The notes below the pieces were generated by a model, which had not been told where the DNA came from, did no database searches, and saw only the letters and a program-made list of their open reading frames with translations. From Paenibacillus albiflavus (GTDB lineage: Bacteria; Bacillota; Bacilli; Paenibacillales; NBRC-103111), in contig NZ_SKFG01000003.1 of NCBI RefSeq assembly GCF_004344915.1, positions 62,001-126,000 on the forward strand: 64,000 nt of DNA, read 5' to 3'. A program made the translations under genes and the position numbers. Each line of letters starts with the position of its first letter. Position 1 is the first letter of the stretch. Below, piece after piece: positions 34,887 to 43,227 of this stretch.

Positions 34887-35003
34887 TAACGTTGTTTTGT
34901 TCATGACGTCCGACGAATGTCGGATGTGTCCCGGTAACTACTTCCTCGACCTTACTCCCCGGACCGAGATGGCTTATCCACCAATTCGTGAATACATTGT
35001 TAG
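34887..35003 (-). repeat. attC-like site, short variant
   Basis: TAACGTTGTTTTGTTCATGACG. Inner TCCGACGAATGTCGGA is a compact perfect hairpin. Closing CGTGAATACATTGTTAG. Confidence 0.75.
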
Positions 35004-35054
35004 ATGAAGTTTTAGCTCTCTTTGAGATGCTCACACTTCACATTTTTTCAATCT

Positions 35055-35243
35055 TTAGCTGTTTTCTATTTTTCTTTCAAATATGATCTCGTAAAGAGTT
35101 GGCTTTCCATGTCCATTATAATTAGTAGGAAGTACTTGAACTAACCGCCATCCCGCTCTTGCATATTCAATAATTGTCTGTCGATGTGTTGCTTCTGAGA
35201 AAAATCCACCCAATGAAGTTTCAACAAAGGTATATTCATACAT
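35055..35243 (-). CDS. DUF4177-family small protein
   Basis: 62 residues: MYEYTFVETSLGGFFSEATH, then RQTIIEYARAGWRLVQVLPT and a YEIIFERK end, all DUF4177 features (YKV ... GWRLV ... Y.IIFE). Function unknown. Confidence 0.8.
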   Translation of the reverse strand: MYEYTFVETSLGGFFSEATHRQTIIEYARAGWRLVQVLPTNYNGHGKPTLYEIIFERKIENS

Positions 35244-35384
35244 ATTATCTTCCTCCGTTCCTTTAATATTGAGGGTTGTAGATACAATCTATATCTGTAT
35301 CAATCACTATGTCAATTCTAAGACCTTCAATCTCTTCTTGTTTTTCCATGTAATATAATTTGCAAAGAGTCTCGGGCAGTTACT

Positions 35385-35510
35385 TCATGATATATCATTG
35401 TTTATTAATTCATCATAGATAATTTTTAAGTCATCTTTACTAAATTCTTTATCTGATCGTAGTATTGTGCGAAGAAAATATCCATCAATTTCAATGATCA
35501 AATAGTTCAT
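35385..35510 (-). CDS. Small ORF (41 aa)
   Basis: ATG at 35510 with AAGGGG upstream gives MNYLIIEIDGYFLRTILRSD followed by KEFSKDDLKIIYDELINNDIS and TGA. The acidic amphipathic pattern suggests a real short gene. It may form a unit with the DUF4177 gene at its left. Confidence 0.5.
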   Translation of the reverse strand: MNYLIIEIDGYFLRTILRSDKEFSKDDLKIIYDELINNDIS

Positions 35511-35554
35511 CGCCCCTTAGTTTTTTATGGTTTTAATCCGTAATAATTTTCATC

Positions 35555-35660
35555 TAACGTATCCGCATTCCCGTCGTTCATCCCCCTGCCTGATTCTACT
35601 TCTTGAAATCCTTCTGGCAGACCAAGGGACGTATGCCTTTGCAACGGGAATATTTTTTAT
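35555..35660 (-). repeat. attC-like site lacking one inner arm
   Basis: TAACGTATCCGCATTCCCGTCG and CAACGGGAATATTTTTTATC. The usual aaccc...gggtt hairpin is missing; CTGCCTG..CTGGCAGACC and GGGACGTATGCC remain. Confidence 0.75.
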
Positions 35661-35674
35661 CGGAAGTACTCTCT

Positions 35675-36250
35675 TCATCGAAATATCATATCTGTGTCTT
35701 TGTTTCTTATTATCAATTCAATGCTTCCCTGACTAGACCATTCGTCAAAATGTGTATGTCCTTGCTTAGTATCACCTAGTTCCTTACAGACCAATTCTGC
35801 AAGTCGAAACCCTAAAAAATTTGTACTTAATGAGATCAGTTGCCCGCACGATCGAATTGAATAAATATTTTTAAACTTCCAAGCCTCATGCATACGCTCG
35901 TCTTTTCTTTCTTGTGATGTCATTATGTCATAACTGCCTACAATATTCGCTTTATATATTCTCTTTCTAATATCTGTAAAATCACTAAAACTTAATGGAT
36001 TGCTTGTACCATGAAAGAAAGCAAAATCAGATCCATCTTCAGAATTTCTGAAAAGGTAAACGATCATACTCTTTTCTCTTTGGACTAAATTAAATAAGCC
36101 AGCAAGAGTAATTAAGGAATTACTGTCTCCATAGAGATTCATCTGTGTATCGGGGTATACTGAGTTCTCTAATCCGATTTCTTTTTGGGACAGATAGATA
36201 ATGCTTAGATTTTTTTGTTTAATCGTTAGCTTTTTAACGAAGACTTCTAT
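35675..36250 (-). CDS. Hypothetical protein with an apparent ATA start
   Basis: The frame with NLYGDSNSLITLAGLFNLVQ remains open upstream of its first ATG (36142) through EVFVKKLTIKQKNLSIIYLS to an ATA at 36250 with GGAGGG six bases before it, and no ATG, GTG or TTG there. The extended protein has 191 residues. RNSEDGSDFAFFHGTSNP and GDTKQGHTHFDEWSSQGS are not from a family I know. The closing motif SIELIIRN is common to such proteins. Confidence 0.55.
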   Translation of the reverse strand: MEVFVKKLTIKQKNLSIIYLSQKEIGLENSVYPDTQMNLYGDSNSLITLAGLFNLVQREKSMIVYLFRNSEDGSDFAFFHGTSNPLSFSDFTDIRKRIYKANIVGSYDIMTSQERKDERMHEAWKFKNIYSIRSCGQLISLSTNFLGFRLAELVCKELGDTKQGHTHFDEWSSQGSIELIIRNKDTDMIFR

Positions 36251-36290
36251 GCGTATCCCTCCATTGATATTGTATTTAGGGTATTTCAGA

Positions 36291-36446
36291 TAACGTTCTT
36301 GTAATCACGAACCCGAGTGGCTTAAAGGAGCGTAGTGACTGGGTTGAAGACTTAGCCTCGCAGGAGTTGTCTGCCTGATTACACTTCATCGAAATCTCAT
36401 CGGGCGTACCTATGGCCGTAAGGCCCGCAGTGTGAATACGGTATTA
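36291..36446 (-). repeat. attC-like site
   Basis: TTGTAATCACG / TGTGAATACGGTATTAG. The end box is ATTAG in place of GTTAG and overlaps the stop of the gene at 36444. Confidence 0.8.
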
Positions 36447-37511
36447 GCTTAAGTTGCATTCTTCTTCTATTAACTTGCAAATTATAATTCCACTATTCGT
36501 AATTTCTAGAAATTCCTTTGATGCTCTATTATAGACCCATGGTTTAATTGTCTTCTCTTCAAAAATCACTTTTCCATTAGAAATATCATAGACCTGAAGT
36601 CCATTATCTTGAGAAGAACAAAATAAATAAGTATCGAAATATAATTTGCCGTTACAAATTTCAAATTCTCCCAACATACTTCCATCACAAACATCAAAAA
36701 TTCTAAAAAGAAATCCTTTAGGCAGGTTTAAGCTATCCTCTTCGTCATATAAACCTATATCGAATTTCCCCGAGATTCCTACCGTCGTATTACTAAGCCA
36801 ACACATTGGATCATTCCAATCTTCCTTTCCCCACCAAAGCGTTTTCTTACTTTCTCCATCCTCGGATTCCCACCGATTATCAGTAATCCATTTTTTAATA
36901 TTCCATGTTGTTACAAAACCTACTGGATGCCATTCCCAACCATTGTCCACAACCCATTCATTGTTTGGAGAGACTAGAAGATGTCCGTGAAAGTAATCCA
37001 AATAATGTTCAGAAAATACTGGTTCTTTGTTAATCATTTTAAATTCAGGATCCACTCTGGAGGTTAACACTTCCCCAGTTAATGGATTAGTTATGTCTAG
37101 CCTATTCCACTTAGTTCCATGGATCAATAATATTTGATTATCGTGTCTGAAAAAAGAAACTGGGAATATTGTTTGCTCATAATAATAATCATCTCTACCA
37201 AATCGCATTATGATCTTCTTTAATAGTAGATCTATAACTAATCCAAGCCTCCCGCATGTATTAAAAACAGCAATAATATTCCTATTAGGTGATATAAGAA
37301 TAGAGACATCCAGCTCGAAATCTAAATCTTCACTGTCAATCGAAAATTCTGTGTTAATAAATCCCTGTTTAGTATTAATTTCAATAATTTTTCTACTTTT
37401 CGTAATTGCTAAGTATGAACTTTCCTCCGTGATTTGTGGCTGTATGTCCAATAATTCTTCCTCTAACAGACTTATTGTTCTACGTTTAATCTTAAAAACT
37501 ACATCATCCAT
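36444..37511 (-). CDS. Beta-propeller-like hypothetical protein
   Basis: 355 residues, strand-rich, with repeated turn motifs: SSYLAITKSRKIIEINTKQG, RNIIAVFNTCGRLGLVIDLL, SPNNEWVVDNGWEWHP, LQVYDISNGKVIFEE. The pattern fits WD40-type blades of a cytosolic propeller, possibly an immunity protein. Its TAA lies inside the last bases of its own repeat. Confidence 0.6.
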   Translation of the reverse strand: MDDVVFKIKRRTISLLEEELLDIQPQITEESSYLAITKSRKIIEINTKQGFINTEFSIDSEDLDFELDVSILISPNRNIIAVFNTCGRLGLVIDLLLKKIIMRFGRDDYYYEQTIFPVSFFRHDNQILLIHGTKWNRLDITNPLTGEVLTSRVDPEFKMINKEPVFSEHYLDYFHGHLLVSPNNEWVVDNGWEWHPVGFVTTWNIKKWITDNRWESEDGESKKTLWWGKEDWNDPMCWLSNTTVGISGKFDIGLYDEEDSLNLPKGFLFRIFDVCDGSMLGEFEICNGKLYFDTYLFCSSQDNGLQVYDISNGKVIFEEKTIKPWVYNRASKEFLEITNSGIIICKLIEEECNLS

Positions 37512-37548
37512 GTACTTCCCTCACTAATATTATTTAATGTAATTTCAG

Positions 37549-37704
37549 CTAACATCTCTTGTATTCACGAACCCGAGAGGCTTAAGGCGACGAAGTCGTC
37601 GGGTGGCTCCGCCACTTAGCCTCACAGGGTTGTCCAACCACTCCATCGAAATGCCTTGGACGGACCACTGAGCCGTCAGGTTCCGCAGCGTGAATGCAAT
37701 GTTA
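37549..37704 (-). repeat. attC-like site
   Basis: TAACATCTCTTGTATTCACG / CGTGAATGCAATG. GGCGACGAAGTCGTC inner hairpin, CCGTCAGGTTCC. GTTAT end. Confidence 0.85.
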
Positions 37705-37746
37705 TGTGCAGTATCCGACTACCTGAAAAACAATCACTATGTATTC

Positions 37747-38022
37747 TCAACTGTTTATTAGAATTAAAAAAAATGTTATTAGTAAAGGCATTAATGAAAT
37801 GCTAAGACCTATGAAAGCCAATACTTTTTGAATTCTCACAATTGATTTATTAATAACAAATCCCGACAAAAACAAATTAATGACAAGAAACAAAAAATAG
37901 AAGATTACTATCGTATCTAACTCAGAACTAAAAAAAGAAACTTGAGTAGCACCAACAGTTAATAATATCGAAATGATTCCTATCAGTATACATAACATGC
38001 TAGTAGCCAGAATATAGATCAT
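37747..38022 (-). CDS. Small membrane protein, three helices
   Basis: 91 residues. MIYILATSMLCILIGIISIL, VIFYFLFLVINLFLSGFVIN and AFIGLSISLMPLLITFFLIL are hydrophobic helices. No family recognised. Confidence 0.65.
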   Translation of the reverse strand: MIYILATSMLCILIGIISILLTVGATQVSFFSSELDTIVIFYFLFLVINLFLSGFVINKSIVRIQKVLAFIGLSISLMPLLITFFLILINS

Positions 38023-38109
38023 CCCCTTTAATTCAGTTCTTGTTCTTCAATTATTCTAACAAATCAGTTCTTGAACTTTATTCTTATTTGTTTTTCTCGG
38101 GTATTGCAC

Positions 38110-38295
38110 ATAACGTTTCTGTGTTCATGACGTCCCACCACCTTAAAGGAGCGTATGCGACTGGCCGCGACGCGGTTAGCTGGTGCGGATGTGTCCGATG
38201 AATTCATTACTCTGCTACTGAAATCCATCATCGACTCAACTTCTAACTTCTCACGGACCGAGGGGTTGATACCCCGACGCATGAACATGATGTTA
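38110..38295 (-). repeat. attC-like site, long
   Basis: TGTGTTCATGACG / CGCATGAACATGATG: the outer arm shows compensated changes (TTCATG, CATGAA). The second inner arm is extended. GTTAT end overlaps the stop of the gene at 38293. Confidence 0.85.
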
Positions 38296-38763
38296 TGTGC
38301 TGTTGTCGTCTTCCTTGAGCTTCTCACAGATAATCTTTAATTGTTCTTCGTATTGTTTTCTATTAAATCTAAGTGGTTTAAATTTTGAATAATCCCAATG
38401 CCCACTAGCAGATTCTTCATTTCTATGGGGCTGTTCAAATTCATTCCAAACAATTACTTCATCTTCTTCAATTACCTTAATTAATATAGGCCAACATCCT
38501 GGCTCTCCACAATTACATCCCATTATTAATGTTTTACCTTCATAATAGAAAAGATCATCTTCATTGAGTTTGCCAGTAAAGTGCTCTTTTATATTATTTA
38601 AAAATTTGATATTCAAACCCTCATATCCACCTGCGATTGAAGGATCAAATTGATTTTCATATCTCCTAATCAGCTCAACTAAATTCTCGCCATTTATATA
38701 AATACCCAGAACTTGAGCGTCTTGGTCTTCAGAATATTCAACCTTGAATTGAATTGTGTCCAT
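38293..38763 (-). CDS. Hypothetical protein with CxCGxxGC motif
   Basis: 156 residues. LIMGCNCGEPGCWPILIKVI near residue 83 has a C-x-C-x5-C metal-type cluster and is followed by VIWNEFEQPHR, WDYSKFKPLRFNRKQY. The block is conserved in a family of unknown function in many bacteria. The last codons and stop overlap the attC end. Confidence 0.7.
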   Translation of the reverse strand: MDTIQFKVEYSEDQDAQVLGIYINGENLVELIRRYENQFDPSIAGGYEGLNIKFLNNIKEHFTGKLNEDDLFYYEGKTLIMGCNCGEPGCWPILIKVIEEDEVIVWNEFEQPHRNEESASGHWDYSKFKPLRFNRKQYEEQLKIICEKLKEDDNST

Positions 38764-38815
38764 CGATTCAACTCCAATTTAAAATACAGGTTTTACGATC
38801 TTACGGCAATTGCAC

Positions 38816-38989
38816 ATACCGTTTCCGCATTTCTGACGTTCGAGTGGCTTAAATGACCAAAGGGAACGGGGCGCCAGACTTAGCCGGTTGAATGTGTCGC
38901 CTGATTCCTCTTCTCTGGAATTCTTCTTGGCGACCAAGGAGCGTCAGCGACGACGGAGACGTTAGGCTCCACAGCGTGAATACTATGTT
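38816..38989 (-). repeat. attC-like site invaded by an IS
   Basis: TACCGTTTCCGCATTTCTGACG opens and GCGTGAATACTATGTT closes. The IS begins right after GTT; the missing ATCTGATG is found beyond the other IS end (40557). Confidence 0.8.
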
Positions 38990-38993
38990 GGTA

Positions 38994-39224
38994 TATTAAG
39001 CTTACCCCAATGAATCGGGGTAAGCTTTTTTCATATATACTTAAATCAGCACTACCGGGTTAAAAATGTATGCTGTGTTGGGACCTAGATCTCGTCGCAT
39101 AATGTATTTCAGCCCAGGCAATGTTCATACCCCGATTCAGCTGGTTGGGCCTTCGAGCCCGTATCACCGTGCCAACCTGTGGAGAATCTTTGCGTAGGGT
39201 CCCGGTATAAATAAAGGAGGTTTT
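38994..39224 (+). ncRNA. Candidate bridge/seek RNA region of the IS
   Basis: Non-coding left end. AATGTATGCTGTGTTGGGAC resembles the target/left junction (GAATACTATGTTGGTATA) and GATTCAGCTGGTTGGG resembles the right tip (GATTAGCTGGATT). IS110-family guide RNAs carry loops matching target and donor. The role here is inferred. Confidence 0.4.
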
Positions 39225-40433
39225 ATGCAACAGCCTGTTCTTAGTATTGATGTTGCTAAAGGCAAAAGTGTAGCAGCTACTTTCTCTGCCTATGGCTCCA
39301 TCGTTTGTAAACCTTTCACTTTTTCACATTCACCTGAGGGGATTTCATCTTTGCTCCCTCATCTTGTTCAGCTAGAAAAAATGACCCACCAGCGCCCAAG
39401 CGTTGTGCTAGAAGCAACCGGTCATTACTCTAAGCCCATTGTTTCTTACTTCAATGAGCTTAACTATCCTGTCGTCGTCCTAAATCCTTTGTTAACGCAT
39501 CAGTTGAAGAAAAAATCTACTCGCAAGATCAAAACAGATCCCATTGATGCCATGCGCATTGCTCAAACATTTTATTTAGAGCAAGCGAAAGCTATAGCTC
39601 AACCTTCTGCTCAGATTGCAAACCTTCAGCTATTATGTAGACAATATACGCAATGGAGTTCGATGTACACGGATGCTCAGCTACATTTTCGAGCTGTACT
39701 AGACCTTATCTTTCCGGGCTATGACAAGGCTTTTCAGAACATTTGTAACCCAACTTCACTCACGCTTCTACAGACATTCCCCACTCCAAATGCTTTGCTA
39801 CATGCAGACTCGGAAGACATTATGCAAATACTGTTACACAATCGTAGAGGACGATCTTGGAACGAACAAAAGCTGGTGCAGATTAGGACGATTGCCCAGC
39901 AAAGCCTGCCCGATCCACAAGCTACTGTGGCACAAAACATCGCTATAAACCATTACATTCAACTTCTAAAGTCATACCAGTCAAGCATTACCGACCTTCA
40001 AAATCAAATGAAATCAGCAGCCGAGAGTCTTGCTCCATACCATTTGCTTAAATCAATTCCTGGCGTAGGACCGCTGACAGCTGCCACAATTGTCGCAGAA
40101 ATTGGTGATATAAAAAGGTTCCCTTCTGTTAAACAGTTAACCGCTTTTGCAGGGCTGGATTCATCTGTTTATCAGTCGGGAACCTTCAAGTCTAACCAGA
40201 ATCACATTTCAAAAAGAGGATCGTCCTACCTTCGAACTGCTCTGTATCAAGCTACAGTTGCAGGCATTTCCAAGCAGGTAAATGGCCCTCGAAATGAGGT
40301 TCTATCGCGATATTACCAACAAAAGCTCTCTGAAGGCAAGGCTTCTAAGGTTGCAATCGTTGCCACTTCAAACAAGTTGTTACGCATTATTTTTGGCGTC
40401 TGGCGTAGTGAAACACCATTTCGCATAAATTAA
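39225..40433 (+). CDS. IS110-family transposase (DEDD)
   Basis: 402 residues. LSIDVAKGKSVAATF is the N-terminal DEDD/RuvC-like start and VLEATGHYSKPIV holds the second acid (E). KTDPIDAMRIAQ holds the later D pair. The C-terminal Tnp_20 domain, LLKSIPGVGPLTAATIVAEI with GRTLAF-type region TAFAGLDSSVYQSG, includes the catalytic serine region (KRGSSYLRTALYQAT). Full length for the family. AGGAGG precedes the ATG. Confidence 0.95.
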   Translation: MQQPVLSIDVAKGKSVAATFSAYGSIVCKPFTFSHSPEGISSLLPHLVQLEKMTHQRPSVVLEATGHYSKPIVSYFNELNYPVVVLNPLLTHQLKKKSTRKIKTDPIDAMRIAQTFYLEQAKAIAQPSAQIANLQLLCRQYTQWSSMYTDAQLHFRAVLDLIFPGYDKAFQNICNPTSLTLLQTFPTPNALLHADSEDIMQILLHNRRGRSWNEQKLVQIRTIAQQSLPDPQATVAQNIAINHYIQLLKSYQSSITDLQNQMKSAAESLAPYHLLKSIPGVGPLTAATIVAEIGDIKRFPSVKQLTAFAGLDSSVYQSGTFKSNQNHISKRGSSYLRTALYQATVAGISKQVNGPRNEVLSRYYQQKLSEGKASKVAIVATSNKLLRIIFGVWRSETPFRIN

Positions 40434-40586
40434 AGAATAAAATATCAGGTATATTTTACCACAAGTCTTCGATTCTCAGGTAGGCTTGTTTAAGTATGCC
40501 TAATTGGGGTTTAAGAAAACAAATTCAAAATAACTATTGACCTTGATTAGCTGGATTATCTGATGCTGCTGACTTCGCCGAATAGC

Positions 40587-40955
40587 TTAAATTCTATTCA
40601 ATTCTTCTTTGCTTATGTTTGTTATTTGAATTATTAAATCTCCTGTTAAATTGAACTTCTTCATCATTCTGATAATATTATTTCTTTCAGTCCATTGGCC
40701 AAAATACTTTCCATTTTCAAATCCATCTTCTCTGGCTTCAGCAACCTCTTCAGAAATTCTAATAATATCTGTTATTAATTCTCCAAACCACTGATCGTGT
40801 TCGGAGTCATATCCAACAATTGCATTTACTTGAATATCCTCAGAGTAAAAGATTATTTCTTCTTTAACTGCTAAATTAAAAAAATTGATCTCGTCTTTAG
40901 TGATTCTAAATTTGCTCCGATCTGGTTCATTAAAGTCAATCCAAATCTTCTTCAT
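40587..40955 (-). CDS. Hypothetical protein, immunity-like
   Basis: 122 residues from the ATG at 40955 (GGAAGTG upstream). MKKIWIDFNEPDRSKFRITK then AVKEEIIFYSEDIQVNAIVG, DQWFGELITDIIRISEE and AREDGFENGKYFG. The DIxVNAxVxYDxEHDxW pattern resembles a common small family of unknown function. The product lies immediately beyond the IS. Confidence 0.6.
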   Translation of the reverse strand: MKKIWIDFNEPDRSKFRITKDEINFFNLAVKEEIIFYSEDIQVNAIVGYDSEHDQWFGELITDIIRISEEVAEAREDGFENGKYFGQWTERNNIIRMMKKFNLTGDLIIQITNISKEELNRI

Positions 40956-41038
40956 ATTTATCACTTCCAAACTCAAATATCTTTACACTAATAACCTGTA
41001 ATTGAATTTCATATTTTTAGTACTTCAGCAGTTTCAGA

Positions 41039-41196
41039 TAACGTCTCTTGTATTCACTAATCCGAGAACCTTAAGGCGCTTTTGCGCCGGCCGCTCCGTG
41101 GTTAGGTTCGCAGGGTTGTTCGCCTGTCTCAGCTTCTCGAAAATCCTCGGGCGGACCGAGCAGCCGTAAGGATGCGATGCGCAAATACGATGTTAG
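41039..41196 (-). repeat. attC-like site
   Basis: TTGTATTCACTAATC and GCGCAAATACGATG; GGCGCTTTTGCGCC inner hairpin. GTTAG end. The end of the gene at 41129 runs through it. Confidence 0.8.
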
Positions 41197-41473
41197 ATGT
41201 CAATTCTTTCAATATAATTGGTTTTACTAGTCTTTTATCTAAACGTCCTTTCGTCCTTGCAATATGCGCTAATCCAAATATTGAATTAGCTCTTACATTG
41301 GCATTCTCATGATGAGCTAATTGCAAACATAAATCTTGAGCAGATTTCCAATTGTGATGATAAATTCCGATTGAAAGTGGCAAGTAAATAAGCTCTTCAA
41401 GTTCACTCCGATCTAGAATTTCTCTTATTTCTTGCTCAGATAATTCTTCAATGTGTTTGTAGATCCGCTTCAT
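41129..41473 (-). CDS. HEAT-repeat-like protein reading through its attC
   Basis: The first 92 residues (ELEELIYLPLSIGIYHHNWK, ANVRANSIFGLAHIARTKGR) have the pattern of a HEAT-like immunity protein (PBS/HEAT). The frame then continues into the repeat as NIVFAHRILTAARSARG, ending in it. So the native C-terminus was lost and 20 residues are repeat-coded. Confidence 0.65.
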   Translation of the reverse strand: MKRIYKHIEELSEQEIREILDRSELEELIYLPLSIGIYHHNWKSAQDLCLQLAHHENANVRANSIFGLAHIARTKGRLDKRLVKPIILKELTSNIVFAHRILTAARSARGFSRS

Positions 41474-41521
41474 AGACCATGTTCCAGTTAGGGTATTTAT
41501 TGTGCTTTGGCTGATTTCATA

Positions 41522-41680
41522 TAACGTTTGTGTGTTTACGAACCCGAGAGGCTTAAGGTAGCTTGCTGCCTAGTGGCTTTGCCACTTAGCCTTGCAGGGT
41601 TATCTGCCTGATTCTACTTCTTTGAAAAACATCGGGCAGATCAAGGAGGCTTGCCCCTCGCAGTGTAGATACTGTGTTAG
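41522..41680 (-). repeat. attC-like site
   Basis: TTTGTGTGTTTACG / AGTGTAGATACTGTG. GGTAGCTTGCTGCC, GTGGCTTTGCCAC. GTTAG end. Confidence 0.85.
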
Positions 41681-41692
41681 GTGATGTTGCAT

Positions 41693-42244
41693 CTACATGA
41701 GATTTCTTTCAATATACTTAAATATTTGTAGTCCTTTATAATCTCTTAAGTCTTTATATTGTTTTCTGTAATTACAATTCCAATAACTTATCATTCTATC
41801 CCTTGTCTTCTGATAATAAATTGGGTTCTCAGCTATAAAGCTTTTATAGTTGTCTTTATTTAGATCATTTAAATGATCATAAATAATTTCTAGAATTTCG
41901 TAGACGTACTCACCTGCTAATTGAATCACAAATGGTACGGTAACTGGGTTATCTACTAGAATTATTTCTTTAAGTTTCCTTTCCCTGATATAGCCATTGT
42001 AATGTCGAGTATAAAAGCAATTCAATATATTTACTTGTTCAGAATTCAAATGGCTAATTTGTTTGGTAGACGGCTCCTCAAAATAAATTCTATACGGTAT
42101 GCTCAGCAATTCATTATTTAAAGTAACCTCGAAGCAATCTGAATGAGGCAATGAGCCTTGAAATTCTATGAAATTATTAATTATAGAAATATTACTTCCT
42201 TGATAAGACGGAAAGGAAGCACAGGTAATTATTCTATTCTGCAT
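41693..42244 (-). CDS. Hypothetical protein
   Basis: 183 residues from the ATG at 42244; an earlier ATG sits in the repeat. MQNRIITCASFPSYQGSNIS, NCFYTRHYNGYIRERKLKEI, VTVPFVIQLAGEYVYEILEI and QKTRDRMISYWNCNYRKQYK. Mixed fold with a helical C-terminal half. Possibly an immunity protein; unknown. Leader bases before the ATG match those of the Nudix gene at 6066-6530. Confidence 0.6.
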   Translation of the reverse strand: MQNRIITCASFPSYQGSNISIINNFIEFQGSLPHSDCFEVTLNNELLSIPYRIYFEEPSTKQISHLNSEQVNILNCFYTRHYNGYIRERKLKEIILVDNPVTVPFVIQLAGEYVYEILEIIYDHLNDLNKDNYKSFIAENPIYYQKTRDRMISYWNCNYRKQYKDLRDYKGLQIFKYIERNLM

Positions 42245-42285
42245 CCTTGATCCAACTTTCTTATAATACTTTAGGCAATTGCACA

Positions 42286-42475
42286 TAACGTTTGTGTATC
42301 TACGAACCCGAGAGGCTTAAAGAAACGCAGCGACTGGGTCGTAGACTTAGCCTCGCAGGATGTGTCCGCATGTATATGCTTCATTTCTCCTGAAATCGCT
42401 CCATAGTGAATTAGCATCTTCTACTACTAGCGGACCGAGGATCGCTTGCGATCCGATGTGTGAATACATTGTTAT
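42286..42475 (-). repeat. attC-like site, long
   Basis: TGTGTATCTACG / TGTGAATACATTG. The middle has an added arm, and GGATCGCTTGCGATCC is a perfect hairpin shared with 42997 and 44474. GTTAT end. Confidence 0.85.
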
Positions 42476-42552
42476 CGGATGTCAGTATCTTCTTCGATTT
42501 ACATACACTATCATCTTATTAAATATATTGAAGTCAATATCAATTAATTTAT

Positions 42553-42906
42553 TTAAAAGGTATGACTACTATTCTTAGATTCCGGTTTCCATCTCCGGTA
42601 CAATCCTATGACTAAGATGAAAAATGGTAATGACTTAATGATTAGTCCTATATAAGAAAGGAACGCTACAAATTCACCAATCGTCATCCCAATCGGTACT
42701 TGAGATTTATTTCCTTGATAATAATCAATTAGCTTACCTATAAAATTCGGCAAAAAATATGAGCTTATTTGAAATATAATCAAGAACAAAAAGAAATAAA
42801 AGCCTTCGGTAAATTTGTTCTTCTTACATAGATAGAGGCCTAATGTCAGAATCAAAAGATATGCAATGCTAGCAATAATTCCAATTGCACTTAATATATT
42901 AATCAT
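42553..42906 (-). CDS. Membrane protein, three to four helices
   Basis: 117 residues from the ATG at 42906 with GGAGG eight bases upstream; the farther ATGs (42921, 42954) are less likely. MINILSAIGIIASIAYLLIL, GFYFFLFLIIFQISSYFLPN and LIIKSLPFFILVIGLYRRWK are hydrophobic. No family recognised. Confidence 0.65.
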   Translation of the reverse strand: MINILSAIGIIASIAYLLILTLGLYLCKKNKFTEGFYFFLFLIIFQISSYFLPNFIGKLIDYYQGNKSQVPIGMTIGEFVAFLSYIGLIIKSLPFFILVIGLYRRWKPESKNSSHTF

Positions 42907-42996
42907 GACTTCAACCTCCATACAAAATTTAGAAAAGGCTCTCAAAACACTCAATGTCGTTTAACTTGAACTTATCTATTCTATGCTGATTTCCGA

Positions 42997-43184
42997 TAAT
43001 GTTTTCGTGTTCCCGACGCCGAGAGGCTTAAGCAGCTTAGCTGCCGGGTCGAAGACTTAGCCTCGCAGGATGTGTCCGCCTGATTCCGCCTCCCTGCCAC
43101 AGAAATTGCTCCATTGTGAATACGCTTCTTCCTCCTTCGGGCGGGCCGAGGATCGCTTGCGATCCGATGCGGAACACTGTGTTA
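42997..43184 (-). repeat. attC-like site, long
   Basis: CGTGTTCCCGACG / GCGGAACACTGTG. GGATCGCTTGCGATCC as in its two neighbours. GTTAT end. Confidence 0.85.
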
Positions 43185-43227
43185 TCTGATGTTGAGGACT
43201 TCTTTGAACCAACCCTAATGTTCTATT

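Larger units (their letters stand above)
38990..40556 (+). mobile_element. IS110/IS1111-type insertion sequence, full length
   Basis: 1.57 kb. The left end GGTATATTAAGC and right end TTGATTAGCTGGATT have no terminal inverted repeats. Short subterminal ACCCCAAT / ATTGGGGT occur inward. No target duplication beyond TT: joining the flanks restores a normal repeat (TATGTT / ATCTGATG). The 235-base left non-coding end holds a hairpin with T run (38998-39031) and room for a guide RNA. Confidence 0.85.

Noticed and set aside
35260-35360. 28-residue frame MEKQEEIEGLRIDIVIDTD
   Set aside because: No ribosome site upstream and too short for support; kept out of the gene list.
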